Assembly (NCBI GenBank): GCA_021807975.1
Contig: JAKBCJ010000054.1
Location: 1 to 16,386 of the forward strand
DNA from: Pseudomonadota bacterium
GTDB lineage: Bacteria > Pseudomonadota > Alphaproteobacteria > Acetobacterales > Acetobacteraceae
Reading direction: 5' to 3'
Length of the DNA stretch: 16,386 nt
Shown: positions 8,103 through 14,967 of the stretch, one piece after another
Layout: every line of letters starts with the position of its first letter
How positions within the stretch are numbered: position 1 is the stretch's first letter
Program-made: the position numbers and the translations under genes
Notes under the pieces: generated by a model
What the model saw: only the letters and a program-made list of their open reading frames with translations
What the model was told of the DNA's origin: nothing
Databases searched by the model: none

Positions 8103-8638
8103 CGCGCGGCCTCCTCCGCAGGCAGGAAATGGATTTTCCCGGTTGCCAGGGTTTCGATGGCCTGACTGTCCAGGTGCAGGGCCTGGGCACGGGCGATCCG
8201 AGCCAAAGCTGGCGCCGCGTTCGCGGGCGGTTCGGCGCCGCGCCACAGATTGCGCGCCAGCGCGGTGGCCAGGGCGGCGGAATCGTCCCACGCCGCCGCA
8301 TAAGCCGCGCTGCGCCCGTGAAACGCCTCCCACATTGCTCGGTTTCGCTTACCCACCGACATATCGCCGACGCCCATTTCCCGCAGATTTGTATCCATAT
8401 CCAGGAACATGGCGTCGAACACTGCCTGGGCCAGGACAGGGCCGGGGTCAGGGGCGCTGCTCAGCCGGCGGATCGTCAGGTAAACATAGAGGCCGATGGC
8501 ATCGAACCGGCCATCCAGCGTGTCGGGGACAGCCAGCGTGGCGTAGATATAGGGATCGCGCGCGGCGGCCACGGCCGAACCGTAAAGTTCGAAAGCCGCG
8601 CGTTCGTGCTTGTCGCGTCTGCGGAGGAAACCGGCCAA
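8099..8638 (-). CDS. Ubiquinol-cytochrome c chaperone family protein (CBP3-like)
   Basis: The protein matches the bacterial Cbp3-type chaperone family (ubiquinol-cytochrome C chaperone), which in mitochondria helps cytochrome b translation and bc1 assembly. Characteristic segments are ELYGSAVAAARDPYIYATL, PDTLDGRFDAIGLYVYLTIRRL, AQAVFDAMFLDMDTNLREMG and DMSVGKRNRAMWEAFHGRSA. The start is uncertain. I favour TTG 8638 (179 aa), which follows GAGG by five bases, removes about 30 unconserved residues and leaves room for the divergent bamE promoter. The longer alternative is ATG 8728 (209 aa), which has no ribosome site and begins only 22 bases from bamE. The gene overlaps DUF177 by four bases. 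It acts in the cytosol or at the inner membrane. Confidence 0.85.
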   Translation of the reverse strand: MAGFLRRRDKHERAAFELYGSAVAAARDPYIYATLAVPDTLDGRFDAIGLYVYLTIRRLSSAPDPGPVLAQAVFDAMFLDMDTNLREMGVGDMSVGKRNRAMWEAFHGRSAAYAAAWDDSAALATALARNLWRGAEPPANAAPALARIARAQALHLDSQAIETLATGKIHFLPAEEAAR

Positions 8639-8661
8639 TCCTGCCTCGTGATGCTCATTGA

Positions 8662-8680
8662 CACGGCCGGGCTGGCCGTG
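8662..8680. repeat. Inverted repeat between chaperone and bamE
   Basis: Arms CACGGCC (8662-8668) and GGCCGTG (8674-8680) are separated by GGGCT. The direct repeat TGACACG also occurs on both sides (8659-8665 and 8679-8685). If the chaperone starts at TTG 8638, this lies in its leader and upstream of bamE, so it may be a hairpin or operator. No known binding site is recognised. Confidence 0.3.
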
Positions 8681-8750
8681 ACACGCAGCTATAGATAACA
8701 CCGGCCGACGATCCAACCAGCCGGACATCAGAAATCGCGGGATAAATCAG

Positions 8751-9272
8751 TTGCCATCTTTGACCGCCCTTCGTCCGGCCCGCAAACTGCTTCTGGCGGC
8801 CTGTCTGGTTTTGTCGTCGTGCGGATGGCTGGAGCCGCCGCCGCAGGTGCGCGGCAACCGCGTAGACGCGGACGCGCTGTCAGAGCTGACCCTTGGTACC
8901 TCGACGAAAGCCGATGTCGCAGCGGTGATCGGTTCCCCGACCGCGCATGACACGTTCGATGAGAATGTCTGGCTTTATATCAGTGAAGTCACCCAGAACC
9001 GGATCGCGAACACGCAGGCGGAACTGGATCAGAACGTCGTGGTGGTGCAATTCGACGACAAGGGTGTGCTGAAATCGATCAAGAAGCTGAGCAAAAGCGA
9101 TGCCCTGCCGGTCACCGTCATTGCCCGCACGACCCCATCGCCTGGAACCGAGGCGTCCTTCCTGCAGCAGTTGATGGGCAATATCGGCCGGTTCAACCCG
9201 ATGGCTGGCCTTGGCAATACAACAGCCGGCCCGAACGGGTCGGGTGGTGCGCCGACGAACTCTGGCAACTGA
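8751..9272 (+). CDS. bamE: BamE/SmpA/OmlA outer-membrane assembly lipoprotein
   Basis: A 173-residue lipoprotein with a signal peptide ending in the lipobox LSSC (C24). The BamE core follows: GNRVDADALSELTLGTSTKADVAAVIGSPTAHDTF, then ENVWLYISEV and VVVVQFDDKGVLKSIKKL. BamE is a periplasmic lipoprotein of the BAM complex that inserts beta-barrel proteins in the outer membrane. The C-terminal 45 residues are Gly/Asn/Pro-rich and extend beyond the enterobacterial protein, as is common in alphaproteobacteria. No ATG or GTG suits the signal peptide. The start must be TTG 8751, with GGGA 8 bases upstream, or TTG 8760. The gene diverges from the chaperone/DUF177 operon, an arrangement I recall from related bacteria. 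Confidence 0.9.
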   Translation: MPSLTALRPARKLLLAACLVLSSCGWLEPPPQVRGNRVDADALSELTLGTSTKADVAAVIGSPTAHDTFDENVWLYISEVTQNRIANTQAELDQNVVVVQFDDKGVLKSIKKLSKSDALPVTVIARTTPSPGTEASFLQQLMGNIGRFNPMAGLGNTTAGPNGSGGAPTNSGN

Positions 9273-9293
9273 CGGTCTTACAGCGTGACAACC

Positions 9294-9313
9294 GCCGGGG
9301 CAGCTTTCCCGGC
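9294..9313 (+). terminator. Hairpin downstream of bamE
   Basis: GCCGGG (9294-9299) pairs perfectly with CCCGGC (9308-9313) across an 8-base loop, 21 bases after the bamE stop. No T-run follows, so intrinsic termination is not certain. It may mark the 3' end of the bamE message. Confidence 0.35.
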
Positions 9314-9395
9314 ATCCCGAACGGTCTTGCCGCCCTGGCCAGATCCATGGCCACGGGCTGCCGTGTCCTCCCACCCCTGCAACAGGTCATCGATC

Positions 9396-10232
9396 ATGGA
9401 CGTTTCTCAACCCGCCGTTCTGTCAGCCGCCGACTCCCTGGCGTTGCGTTATGGCGCCGCCGCGCCGCCGGCTGGCCCGTGGAACGAGCACATCTCTTTG
9501 CTGCTGTCGCACCGGTCTGTTCGCGGCTATCGCCAGGACGCCCTGCCGGCCGGTACGCTGGAAACACTGATCGCCGCCGCGCAGTCGGCCGCCACCAGTT
9601 CCAACCTGCAGACCTGGTCGGTTATCGTAGTGTCCGATCCGGATAAAAGGGCTGCCCTTGCGAAGGTCGCGGCGAACCAGAAGCATATCGAGCAATGCCC
9701 GCTGTTCCTGGTTTGGGTCGCCGATCTCTCCCGCAATCAGCGCCTGGGTGCGGAGGAGGGGCTGACGCTGGAGGTGATCCCGTATCAGGAAACCTTCCTG
9801 GTGGCGGCGATCGACGCGGCGCTGGCGGCACAGAACGCCACCGTCGCGGCCGAGTCGCTGGGTCTGTCCTGTGTGTATATAGGCGCGCTGCGAAACAACC
9901 CGCCGGAGGTCGCGCGCATCGTCGGTTTGCCGCCGGGCGCGTTCGGTGTGTTCGGCATGTGCGTTGGCTACGCCTCGGCGGTCGGTGCGACAGAGGTGAA
10001 GCCGCGGTTGCCGCAGGATGTCGTCATCCACTACGAAGTCTATGATTCGACAGGTGAATCCGCTCATCGCAAGGCGTACGACGGGCTGCTGGAGTCGTTC
10101 TCCGCGCGTCACGGGATGGCGATGGACACCTGGACCAAACGGGTGATTCACCGGATGGGAAAGCTGGCCGCGCTGTCGGGCCGCGAGAGGATGGTGGCGG
10201 CGCTGAACGCCATGGGGTTCGGGCTGAAGTAG
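9396..10232 (+). CDS. NfsA/FRP-type FMN-dependent nitroreductase (NADPH oxidoreductase)
   Basis: A 278-residue flavoprotein of the nitroreductase superfamily, closest in pattern to the NfsA/FRP branch. Motifs are LSHRSVRGYR (38-46, FMN phosphate contact), AAQSAATSSNLQTWSVIVVSD, GLSCVYIGALRNNP (156-169), GMCVGYA (187-193) and KPRLPQ (202-207). The C-terminal MGKLAALSGRERM region is the helical extension usual in this branch. It would reduce nitro compounds, quinones or flavins with NAD(P)H in the cytosol; the physiological substrate is unknown. The frame is open upstream to 9285, but the family-like protein starts at ATG 9396, with ACAGG about nine bases before it. It is a single gene, apparently with its own promoter. 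Confidence 0.9.
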   Translation: MDVSQPAVLSAADSLALRYGAAAPPAGPWNEHISLLLSHRSVRGYRQDALPAGTLETLIAAAQSAATSSNLQTWSVIVVSDPDKRAALAKVAANQKHIEQCPLFLVWVADLSRNQRLGAEEGLTLEVIPYQETFLVAAIDAALAAQNATVAAESLGLSCVYIGALRNNPPEVARIVGLPPGAFGVFGMCVGYASAVGATEVKPRLPQDVVIHYEVYDSTGESAHRKAYDGLLESFSARHGMAMDTWTKRVIHRMGKLAALSGRERMVAALNAMGFGLK

Positions 10233-10261
10233 GTTTGCCGCCGCCGTCGGCCGGTGACGGC

Positions 10262-10284
10262 TCGTCCGAAGCGAAATCGGACGA
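10262..10284. terminator. 8-bp hairpin after the nitroreductase gene
   Basis: TCGTCCGA (10262-10269) pairs perfectly with TCGGACGA (10277-10284) around the loop AGCGAAA. It sits 29 bases past the nitroreductase stop in a convergent intergenic region and reads as a stem on either strand. The lack of a T-run lowers confidence in termination. Confidence 0.4.
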
Positions 10285-10295
10285 TGCCGCGGCCC

Positions 10296-10321
10296 GTCAG
10301 GCGCCCGGGTCGGCACCTGAC
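10296..10321. terminator. Second hairpin in the same convergent region
   Basis: GTCAGGCGCC (10296-10305) pairs with GGCACCTGAC (10312-10321) with a single C-A mismatch and a 6-base loop. It lies 22 bases beyond the stop of the minus-strand 56-aa gene. Together with the hairpin at 10262 it likely forms the shared 3' boundary of the two converging genes. Confidence 0.35.
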
Positions 10322-10343
10322 GCGCGGAAAGTCACCGCCCGGA

Positions 10344-10514
10344 TCAGGCGTGAACGGCGCCGTGCGGCTGTGCCGCTGGGGTTTGCGGGGTAGAGTCGGA
10401 GATCATGTCCGGCCCCAGGCGCGACTGATGCCAAGCCTGATAGCCCAGTACCAATGCGAAGATAGCCATGACGCCAATGGTCATCGCGAGATAAAGCATA
10501 CTTCCGGTTGTCAT
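10344..10514 (-). CDS. 56-aa single-span membrane protein of unknown function
   Basis: ATG 10514 is preceded by GGAG six bases upstream. The protein starts MTTGSMLYLAMTIGVMAIFA, which with the following LVLGYQAWHQ makes one membrane helix (about residues 6-25). A 30-residue polar tail rich in Pro, Ser and Ala ends in His-Ala. Small proteins beginning MLYLAMTIG are, to my recollection, widespread in alphaproteobacteria as uncharacterised inner-membrane proteins; some miniproteins of this size are subunits of respiratory oxidases. No partner gene nearby indicates which complex it might join. It lies 85 bases downstream of the amidase gene on the same strand and may be its distal operon member or have its own promoter. 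Confidence 0.65.
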   Translation of the reverse strand: MTTGSMLYLAMTIGVMAIFALVLGYQAWHQSRLGPDMISDSTPQTPAAQPHGAVHA

Positions 10515-10599
10515 TGTCCGCTCCGCCGAAAATGGTCCCCCAAGTTATCGGCGGCGGTTGGCGGGCGGACATTGATCCAGATCAAATTCCCCCGGGCGT

Positions 10600-12090
10600 T
10601 CAATCGAAGCCGATAAAGCCCTCCATCGACCCGATCGGCGGGGCGGCTTTCAGCGCCGCGATGCTTGGCACCGGCCGCGCGGTGCGGGCGTCGCCTGCCA
10701 GCAAGGCCTCCAGTTCCGCGGCGACCCGCAGCACCAGCGCATCGCCGCCCCTGGGGCCCACGATCTGCAAGCCGAACGGCATGCCGTTGCGATCGAGCCC
10801 GACGGGCAGCGAGAGCGCGGGGTGCCCCACCAAGGTTACGGCATAAGCCATCGCCAGCCAGTGGAAATAGGTCCGGGTCGGCTTGCCGTCGATCTCGGCC
10901 GGATACAGTTCGCGCCAGGATCGCGGGCTGACGGTGATCGCAGGTGTCAGGATGACGTCGTGATGGTCGAAGAACGACTGCCAGCGGTGATAGATCGCCG
11001 TCTGCAAGGTGAAACCGCGCGCTACGTCCTCGGCTGAGTAGCGCAGGCCTTCCTCGACGTTGGCCCGTACGTTCGGGCCAACCAGATCCGGGGTCTTGCG
11101 GGTTTTCTCCAAATGGGAGGCCAGGAAACCCAGGGCGCGCAGAATTTCGAACGCCTCGTCGGTGCCTGTGCAATCCGGCGTGGTGTTTTCCGTCCGGGCG
11201 AATACGTGACGGAACAGGCCGGTCTTTTCGGCGAATACCTCGGCGATGTGCTTTTCGGTCGGTGCGAACCCGAAATCCGGAGTTAGCGCGACCCGAAGCG
11301 TGGAGAGGTCGATCCGCGCCGGCGGATAGAAGTCGCCTGGTTTCCGAACCGTCAATCCATGGATCGTGGTTGCCAGGGGATCGGACCCGTCGTCGCCGAT
11401 CATGCCGCTTAGCAGCAGGGCCGTATCCGCGACCGTGCGCGCCATCGGCCCCAGTACGGGTAAGCCGCTCCAGCCATGCGGGCGGCGTTCGGTTGGTACC
11501 AGGCCGGGGGTCGGGCGGAACCCGACGATGCCGCAGAAAGCCGCCGGGTTGCGAAGTGATCCACCGGTGTCGGAGCCCTGGCACAGCGGCGCCATGCCAG
11601 TCGCCAGGGCCACCGCCGATCCGCCGGACGAACCGGCGCAGGACTTTGTGGGATCGAATGGGTTACCGGTGGCGCCATACACCGCGTTGCGGGTGTTGGC
11701 GCCGGCGCCGAATTCCGGCGTGTTGGTCTTGCCGATCACGATCGCGCCAGCCGAACGGATGGCCTTGGTCACGCGGCAATCCGCCAGCGGCACGTTGTCG
11801 CGGAACAGCGGGCTGCCGAACGTCGTGCGCAGGCCTTCCGTCGGTTCCAGGTCCTTGATGCCGATCGGCAGGCCGTGCAGCGGCGGCAGGGTGTCACCCC
11901 GCATCGCCGTCGCATCGGCGGCCTTCGCCGTTGCGCGGGCCCGATCGAAGTCGCGCGCCACCATGGCATTGACGGCCGGGTCCACCGCCTCGATCCGGGC
12001 GATGCAGCTTTCCAGCAATTCCGCCGAAGAAAGCTGTTTTGTCCCGATTAGCCGCCGAGCCTCGACGGCGGTCAGTTCGCAGGGTTCCAT
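10600..12090 (-). CDS. Amidase-signature family amidohydrolase
   Basis: A 496-residue amidase-signature enzyme of full length. The Ser-cisSer-Lys triad is visible: K79 in LPIGIKD, cis-Ser S154 in AGSSGGS, and nucleophile S178 in QGSDTGGSLR, with the usual 24-residue spacing between the serines. IVGFRPTPGLVP and LPVLGPMARTVAD are also typical. No GatB or GatC gene is nearby and the sequence is not GatA-like throughout, so a free-standing amidase acting on small-molecule amides or carbamoyl compounds is likelier than tRNA amidotransferase. There is no signal peptide, so it is cytosolic. ATG 12090 comes three bases after the stop of the GGT-family gene, so translation is coupled. The shared operon suggests both enzymes act on the same or sequential substrates. 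Confidence 0.92.
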   Translation of the reverse strand: MEPCELTAVEARRLIGTKQLSSAELLESCIARIEAVDPAVNAMVARDFDRARATAKAADATAMRGDTLPPLHGLPIGIKDLEPTEGLRTTFGSPLFRDNVPLADCRVTKAIRSAGAIVIGKTNTPEFGAGANTRNAVYGATGNPFDPTKSCAGSSGGSAVALATGMAPLCQGSDTGGSLRNPAAFCGIVGFRPTPGLVPTERRPHGWSGLPVLGPMARTVADTALLLSGMIGDDGSDPLATTIHGLTVRKPGDFYPPARIDLSTLRVALTPDFGFAPTEKHIAEVFAEKTGLFRHVFARTENTTPDCTGTDEAFEILRALGFLASHLEKTRKTPDLVGPNVRANVEEGLRYSAEDVARGFTLQTAIYHRWQSFFDHHDVILTPAITVSPRSWRELYPAEIDGKPTRTYFHWLAMAYAVTLVGHPALSLPVGLDRNGMPFGLQIVGPRGGDALVLRVAAELEALLAGDARTARPVPSIAALKAAPPIGSMEGFIGFD

Positions 12091-12093
12091 GGC

Positions 12094-13692
12094 TTAGTAC
12101 CCCAGCGCCAGACCGTCTTTGCGCGGGTCCGACCCGCCCACCAGCACGCCGCGATCGTGGTCGATCCAGATCGCCTGGCCGCCGCCGTGGGGGCGTTCGG
12201 TGGGTTCGGGCACGTGGCCCATCGCCGCCAGCTTGCGGACCAGATCGTCTGGCACGCCGCGTTCGACCTGCACCTTGCCGCCGTAGGGGAATACGCGGAA
12301 CAGGTCCATCGACTGCTGGATGTCCAGCCCGTATTCCAGGAAATTGGTCAGGAACCAGGACTGCCCGACCGGCTGGTAATGCCCGCCCATTACGCCGAAC
12401 GGCATAACCGCGCGGCCGTTCTTCATCACCATCCCCGGGATGATCGTGTGCATCGGGCGCTTGCCGCCGGCGATGCAGTTCGGGTGGCCGCGTTCCAGGC
12501 GGAAGCCGAAGCCGCGATTTTGCAGCATGACCCCGGATTCGTGCGCCAGGATGCCGCTGCCGAAATTCTCGAACAGCGAGTTGATGAAGCTGCAGGCATT
12601 GCCGTCCTTGTCCACGACGCAGAGATAAACGGTGTCTTTGTGCGGCGGCAGGACCGATTCCCCGGCGCGCGGCAGGTCGCGCATGGCCACGGTGTCGCTG
12701 ATCAAGGCGGCCTGGGCGCTTAGATAATCGGGGCTCAGCAGCTTGCTTACCGGCACATCAGCCGCGCCGGGGTCGGCCAGGAACGCGTCGCGGTCGCGGT
12801 AGGCCAACCGAGCGGCTTCGATATGGCGGTGGGCGCGGAGCAGGCCGGACGCGCCGTCTGGGGCGGTGGGCTTGTTGCCCAGCATACCCAGCATCATCAG
12901 GACCAGGAGGCCCTGGCCGTTGGGCGGGCACTGATAGACGTCATAGCCCTTCCAGTTCAGCGTGACCGGCTCGACGAATTCCGCGTTGTGCAGGCTGTTG
13001 GCAAAGTCTTCCTCGGTTTGCAGGCCGCCACGTTCGCGCAGCGTCGCGACGATGTCGGCCGCCACGGGGCCTTCGTAAAACGCCTTGGCGCCGTGTTTGG
13101 CGATCTGGCGCAATGTCTCGGCCAGCGCCGGCTGCTTGAACATATCGCCGACTTCAGGGGCCTTGCCGTTCGGCAGGAATGGGGTCGCGCCGCCCTTGCG
13201 CAGTTTCTCGACGCTGCGCGACCAGTCCCAGGACACTTTGGGGTGTACCGGCCAGCCTTCCTCGGCGAAGCGGATCGCGGGTTGCAGCAGTTCGTCCAGG
13301 CCCTTGCGGCCATGGGCCTTGACCAGCGTTTCCCATGCGCTGATTGCGCCGGGGACGGTGACGGCGTGGGCCGAGGAATTCTCCATCGCCCTGATCTGAC
13401 GGCTTTCGTACCAATCGATATTGGCCGCCGCGGGTGCCCGGCCGGACCCGTTCAGGGCATAGACCTTGCCGGTTCCGGCTGGGGCATAGAGGCAGAAGCA
13501 GTCGCCGCCGATCCCGGTGGATTGCGGTTCGATCACGCATTGGACAGCCACGGCGGCCACCGCGGCGTCAAGCGCATTGCCGCCGGCCTTCAGGACATCC
13601 AGCGCCGTCAAGGTCGCGGCCGGCATGGACGTTGCCGCCATCCCATGAGTGGAATAGACCGGGCTGCGGCCGGGAAGCTGGTAATCGCGCAT
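12094..13692 (-). CDS. Gamma-glutamyltransferase-family Ntn-hydrolase, no signal peptide
   Basis: A 532-residue GGT-superfamily protein. The proenzyme should cleave itself before T354 in HKDTVYLCVVDKDGN, giving a large and a small subunit with Thr as nucleophile. Downstream, FENFGSGILAHESGVMLQNR, GGKRPMHTIIPGM and MGGHYQP (glycines of the oxyanion site) match the family. The N-terminal GGNALDAAVAA and STGIGGDCF segments are also conserved. Unlike classic periplasmic GGT it begins MRDYQLPGRSPVYSTHG with no signal peptide, so it is probably cytosolic. Such members include oxamate amidohydrolase (HpxW) and acylase-like enzymes, so true glutathione cleavage should not be assumed. ATG 13692 has GAGG six bases upstream. 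It is the first gene of an operon with the amidase and diverges from csaA across 80 bases. Confidence 0.9.
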   Translation of the reverse strand: MRDYQLPGRSPVYSTHGMAATSMPAATLTALDVLKAGGNALDAAVAAVAVQCVIEPQSTGIGGDCFCLYAPAGTGKVYALNGSGRAPAAANIDWYESRQIRAMENSSAHAVTVPGAISAWETLVKAHGRKGLDELLQPAIRFAEEGWPVHPKVSWDWSRSVEKLRKGGATPFLPNGKAPEVGDMFKQPALAETLRQIAKHGAKAFYEGPVAADIVATLRERGGLQTEEDFANSLHNAEFVEPVTLNWKGYDVYQCPPNGQGLLVLMMLGMLGNKPTAPDGASGLLRAHRHIEAARLAYRDRDAFLADPGAADVPVSKLLSPDYLSAQAALISDTVAMRDLPRAGESVLPPHKDTVYLCVVDKDGNACSFINSLFENFGSGILAHESGVMLQNRGFGFRLERGHPNCIAGGKRPMHTIIPGMVMKNGRAVMPFGVMGGHYQPVGQSWFLTNFLEYGLDIQQSMDLFRVFPYGGKVQVERGVPDDLVRKLAAMGHVPEPTERPHGGGQAIWIDHDRGVLVGGSDPRKDGLALGY

Positions 13693-13772
13693 GGTAGTCC
13701 TCGGGTCGGGGTCAGCGAAACAACCACACTATCCCGGGCGATCGCCGAGGCCAACGCGGGAGGACGCAAATC

Positions 13773-14111
13773 ATGGACCAAATCGAATACGCAGACTTCG
13801 AGGCTGTCGATATTCGTGTCGGCACGATCGTCAGCGCCGAACGGTTCCCCGAAGCGCGCAAACCGGCGTTCAAGCTGACGATTGATTTCGGCGGGGAGAT
13901 CGGGGTGAAGAAATCCAGCGCGCAACTGACGGTGCATTACAAGCCGGACCAGTTGATCGGGCGGCAGGTGTGCGCCGTGGTGAATTTCCCACCCCGCCAG
14001 ATCGGTCCGTTCATGAGCGAGGTGCTGACGCTGGGAATGCCGGATGAGGATGGGGCGGTGGTGCTGGTGCGCCCGGACCTGCGGGTGCCGAACGGGGGGA
14101 AGCTGTTTTAG
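13773..14111 (+). CDS. csaA: CsaA-type tRNA-binding domain protein
   Basis: A 112-residue single-domain protein with the OB-fold tRNA-binding domain related to the C-terminus of MetRS and Arc1p. Key segments are DFEAVDIRVGTIVSAERFPEA, AFKLTIDFGGEIGVKKSSAQ, LIGRQVCAVVNFPPRQIGPF and the C-terminal MSEVLTLGMPDEDGAVVL. Length and order match CsaA throughout. CsaA binds tRNA as a dimer and has been described as an export-related chaperone in Bacillus; its role in alphaproteobacteria is unproven. The start ATG 13773 follows GGGAGGA at eight bases. It diverges from the GGT-family gene. A degraded second copy of this gene lies at 16139-16326, beyond the GntR/TauE/DUF1634 cassette. Confidence 0.92.
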   Translation: MDQIEYADFEAVDIRVGTIVSAERFPEARKPAFKLTIDFGGEIGVKKSSAQLTVHYKPDQLIGRQVCAVVNFPPRQIGPFMSEVLTLGMPDEDGAVVLVRPDLRVPNGGKLF

Positions 14112-14193
14112 GGGCGTTTCGGGGCGGCGTCGCGGCGCTGGCTGGCATGATCCGGTGGCGTCCTGGCCGGGGGTAGTGGACACGAGGGCATCG

Positions 14194-14217
14194 TGACATC
14201 ATGATGTCGTGATGTCA
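14194..14217 (+). promoter_or_regulatory. Putative GntR operator overlapping its own start codon
   Basis: Three half-sites lie end to end: TGACATCA (14194-14201, inverted), TGATGTCG (14202-14209) and TGATGTCA (14210-14217). The first two make the perfect 14-bp palindrome GACATCATGATGTC (14195-14208). The third contains the probable ATG start at 14212. No strong Shine-Dalgarno is in the usual place. A repressor bound here would block transcription or initiation of its own gene. The half-site is not a copy of the best-known HutC site. Confidence 0.5.
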
Positions 14218-14967
14218 GATCATTCAGGCAGTCGCCTGCCGCTGTATGTCCAGGTGGAGGACGCACTCACCGCCCGTATCGCAAGCGGGGCACTTCCGGC
14301 CGGCTGTCAGTTACCGTCGGAAGAAAGTCTTGTCGATGAGTTCAACGTCAGCCGGACGACCATCCGGACGACCATCCAAAATCTGATCCGGCTGGGGCTC
14401 GTTGAAATCCGCCGGGGTAAAGGAACCTTCGTCGCCCGGCCTAAAATCATCCCGGAACTGACAGAGCTGACCGGCTTCGTTGAGGATATGCAGGTCCTTG
14501 GTCGCCACGCGACGGCCCGGGTGCTGGCTAAGAAGGTCGTCCCGGCGAGCGCTTCGGTGGCTCGGCAGCTTGCGCTTCCATGCGGAACACCGGTCGTGCA
14601 AATCCATCGCGTCCGGTTGGCCGATGGTGTGCCGCTGTCGTTCGATGAGACCTATCTGCCAGAAGCATTGGGGCGGAAGGTCATGGCCGACGACCTTGAG
14701 TCGGAGCCGATCTTCTCGCTTCTTGAACAGAAATACAGCACGCCGCTGGTGGAAGCCGAATATCAGATGGAGGCATCGATTGCCGATCCGGATGTGGCCA
14801 CCGCGCTCGCGGTCTCGGTCGGCAGTCCCATTTTTCTGATCGAGCGCACGTCCTATTCCACCAATCATCAGCCTGTCGATTACGAGAAGCTGCACTACCG
14901 AGGCGATTACATACGCTTCAAGACCCGCTTAGCCAGGGGGGCGCCGAAACGCCCGACCGGTGCTTAG
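14212..14967 (+). CDS. GntR-family transcriptional regulator, HutC/UTRA type
   Basis: A 251-residue regulator with an N-terminal GntR winged helix-turn-helix: PLYVQVEDALTARIASGALP, LPSEESLVDEFNVSRTTIRT, LGLVEIRRGKGTFVARP. A UTRA ligand-binding domain follows from about residue 95 (RQLALPCGTPVVQIHRVRLA, SFDETYLPEAL, LIERTSYSTNHQPVDYEKLHYRGD). This is the HutC subfamily, usually a repressor released by a small-molecule effector. The recognition helix contains a perfect 12-base tandem duplication (14353-14364 and 14365-14376), giving RTTIRTTI without changing the domain's length. I chose ATG 14212; GTG 14209 directly before it is in frame. The start lies inside the half-site array described separately. 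The stop is followed with no gap by the TauE/SafE gene, so it very likely regulates that exporter. Confidence 0.92.
   Translation: MSDHSGSRLPLYVQVEDALTARIASGALPAGCQLPSEESLVDEFNVSRTTIRTTIQNLIRLGLVEIRRGKGTFVARPKIIPELTELTGFVEDMQVLGRHATARVLAKKVVPASASVARQLALPCGTPVVQIHRVRLADGVPLSFDETYLPEALGRKVMADDLESEPIFSLLEQKYSTPLVEAEYQMEASIADPDVATALAVSVGSPIFLIERTSYSTNHQPVDYEKLHYRGDYIRFKTRLARGAPKRPTGA

Noticed and set aside
8658..8699. A consensus-like TTGACA at 8658-8663 with TATAGA at 8690-8695 upstream of bamE
   Set aside because: The spacing of 26 bases is too long for a sigma-70 promoter and no better -10 lies at the right distance.
13726..13754. A weak promoter-like pair (TTGGCC and TAGTGT, 17 apart, minus strand) upstream of the GGT-family gene
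   Set aside because: Only 4/6 and 3/6 matches to consensus; not enough to call.
14353..14376. A perfect 12-base tandem duplication in the recognition helix of the GntR regulator
   Set aside because: The duplicated codons align with the normal family length, so this is not an insertion. It is probably coincidence from repeated Thr/Ile/Arg codons.
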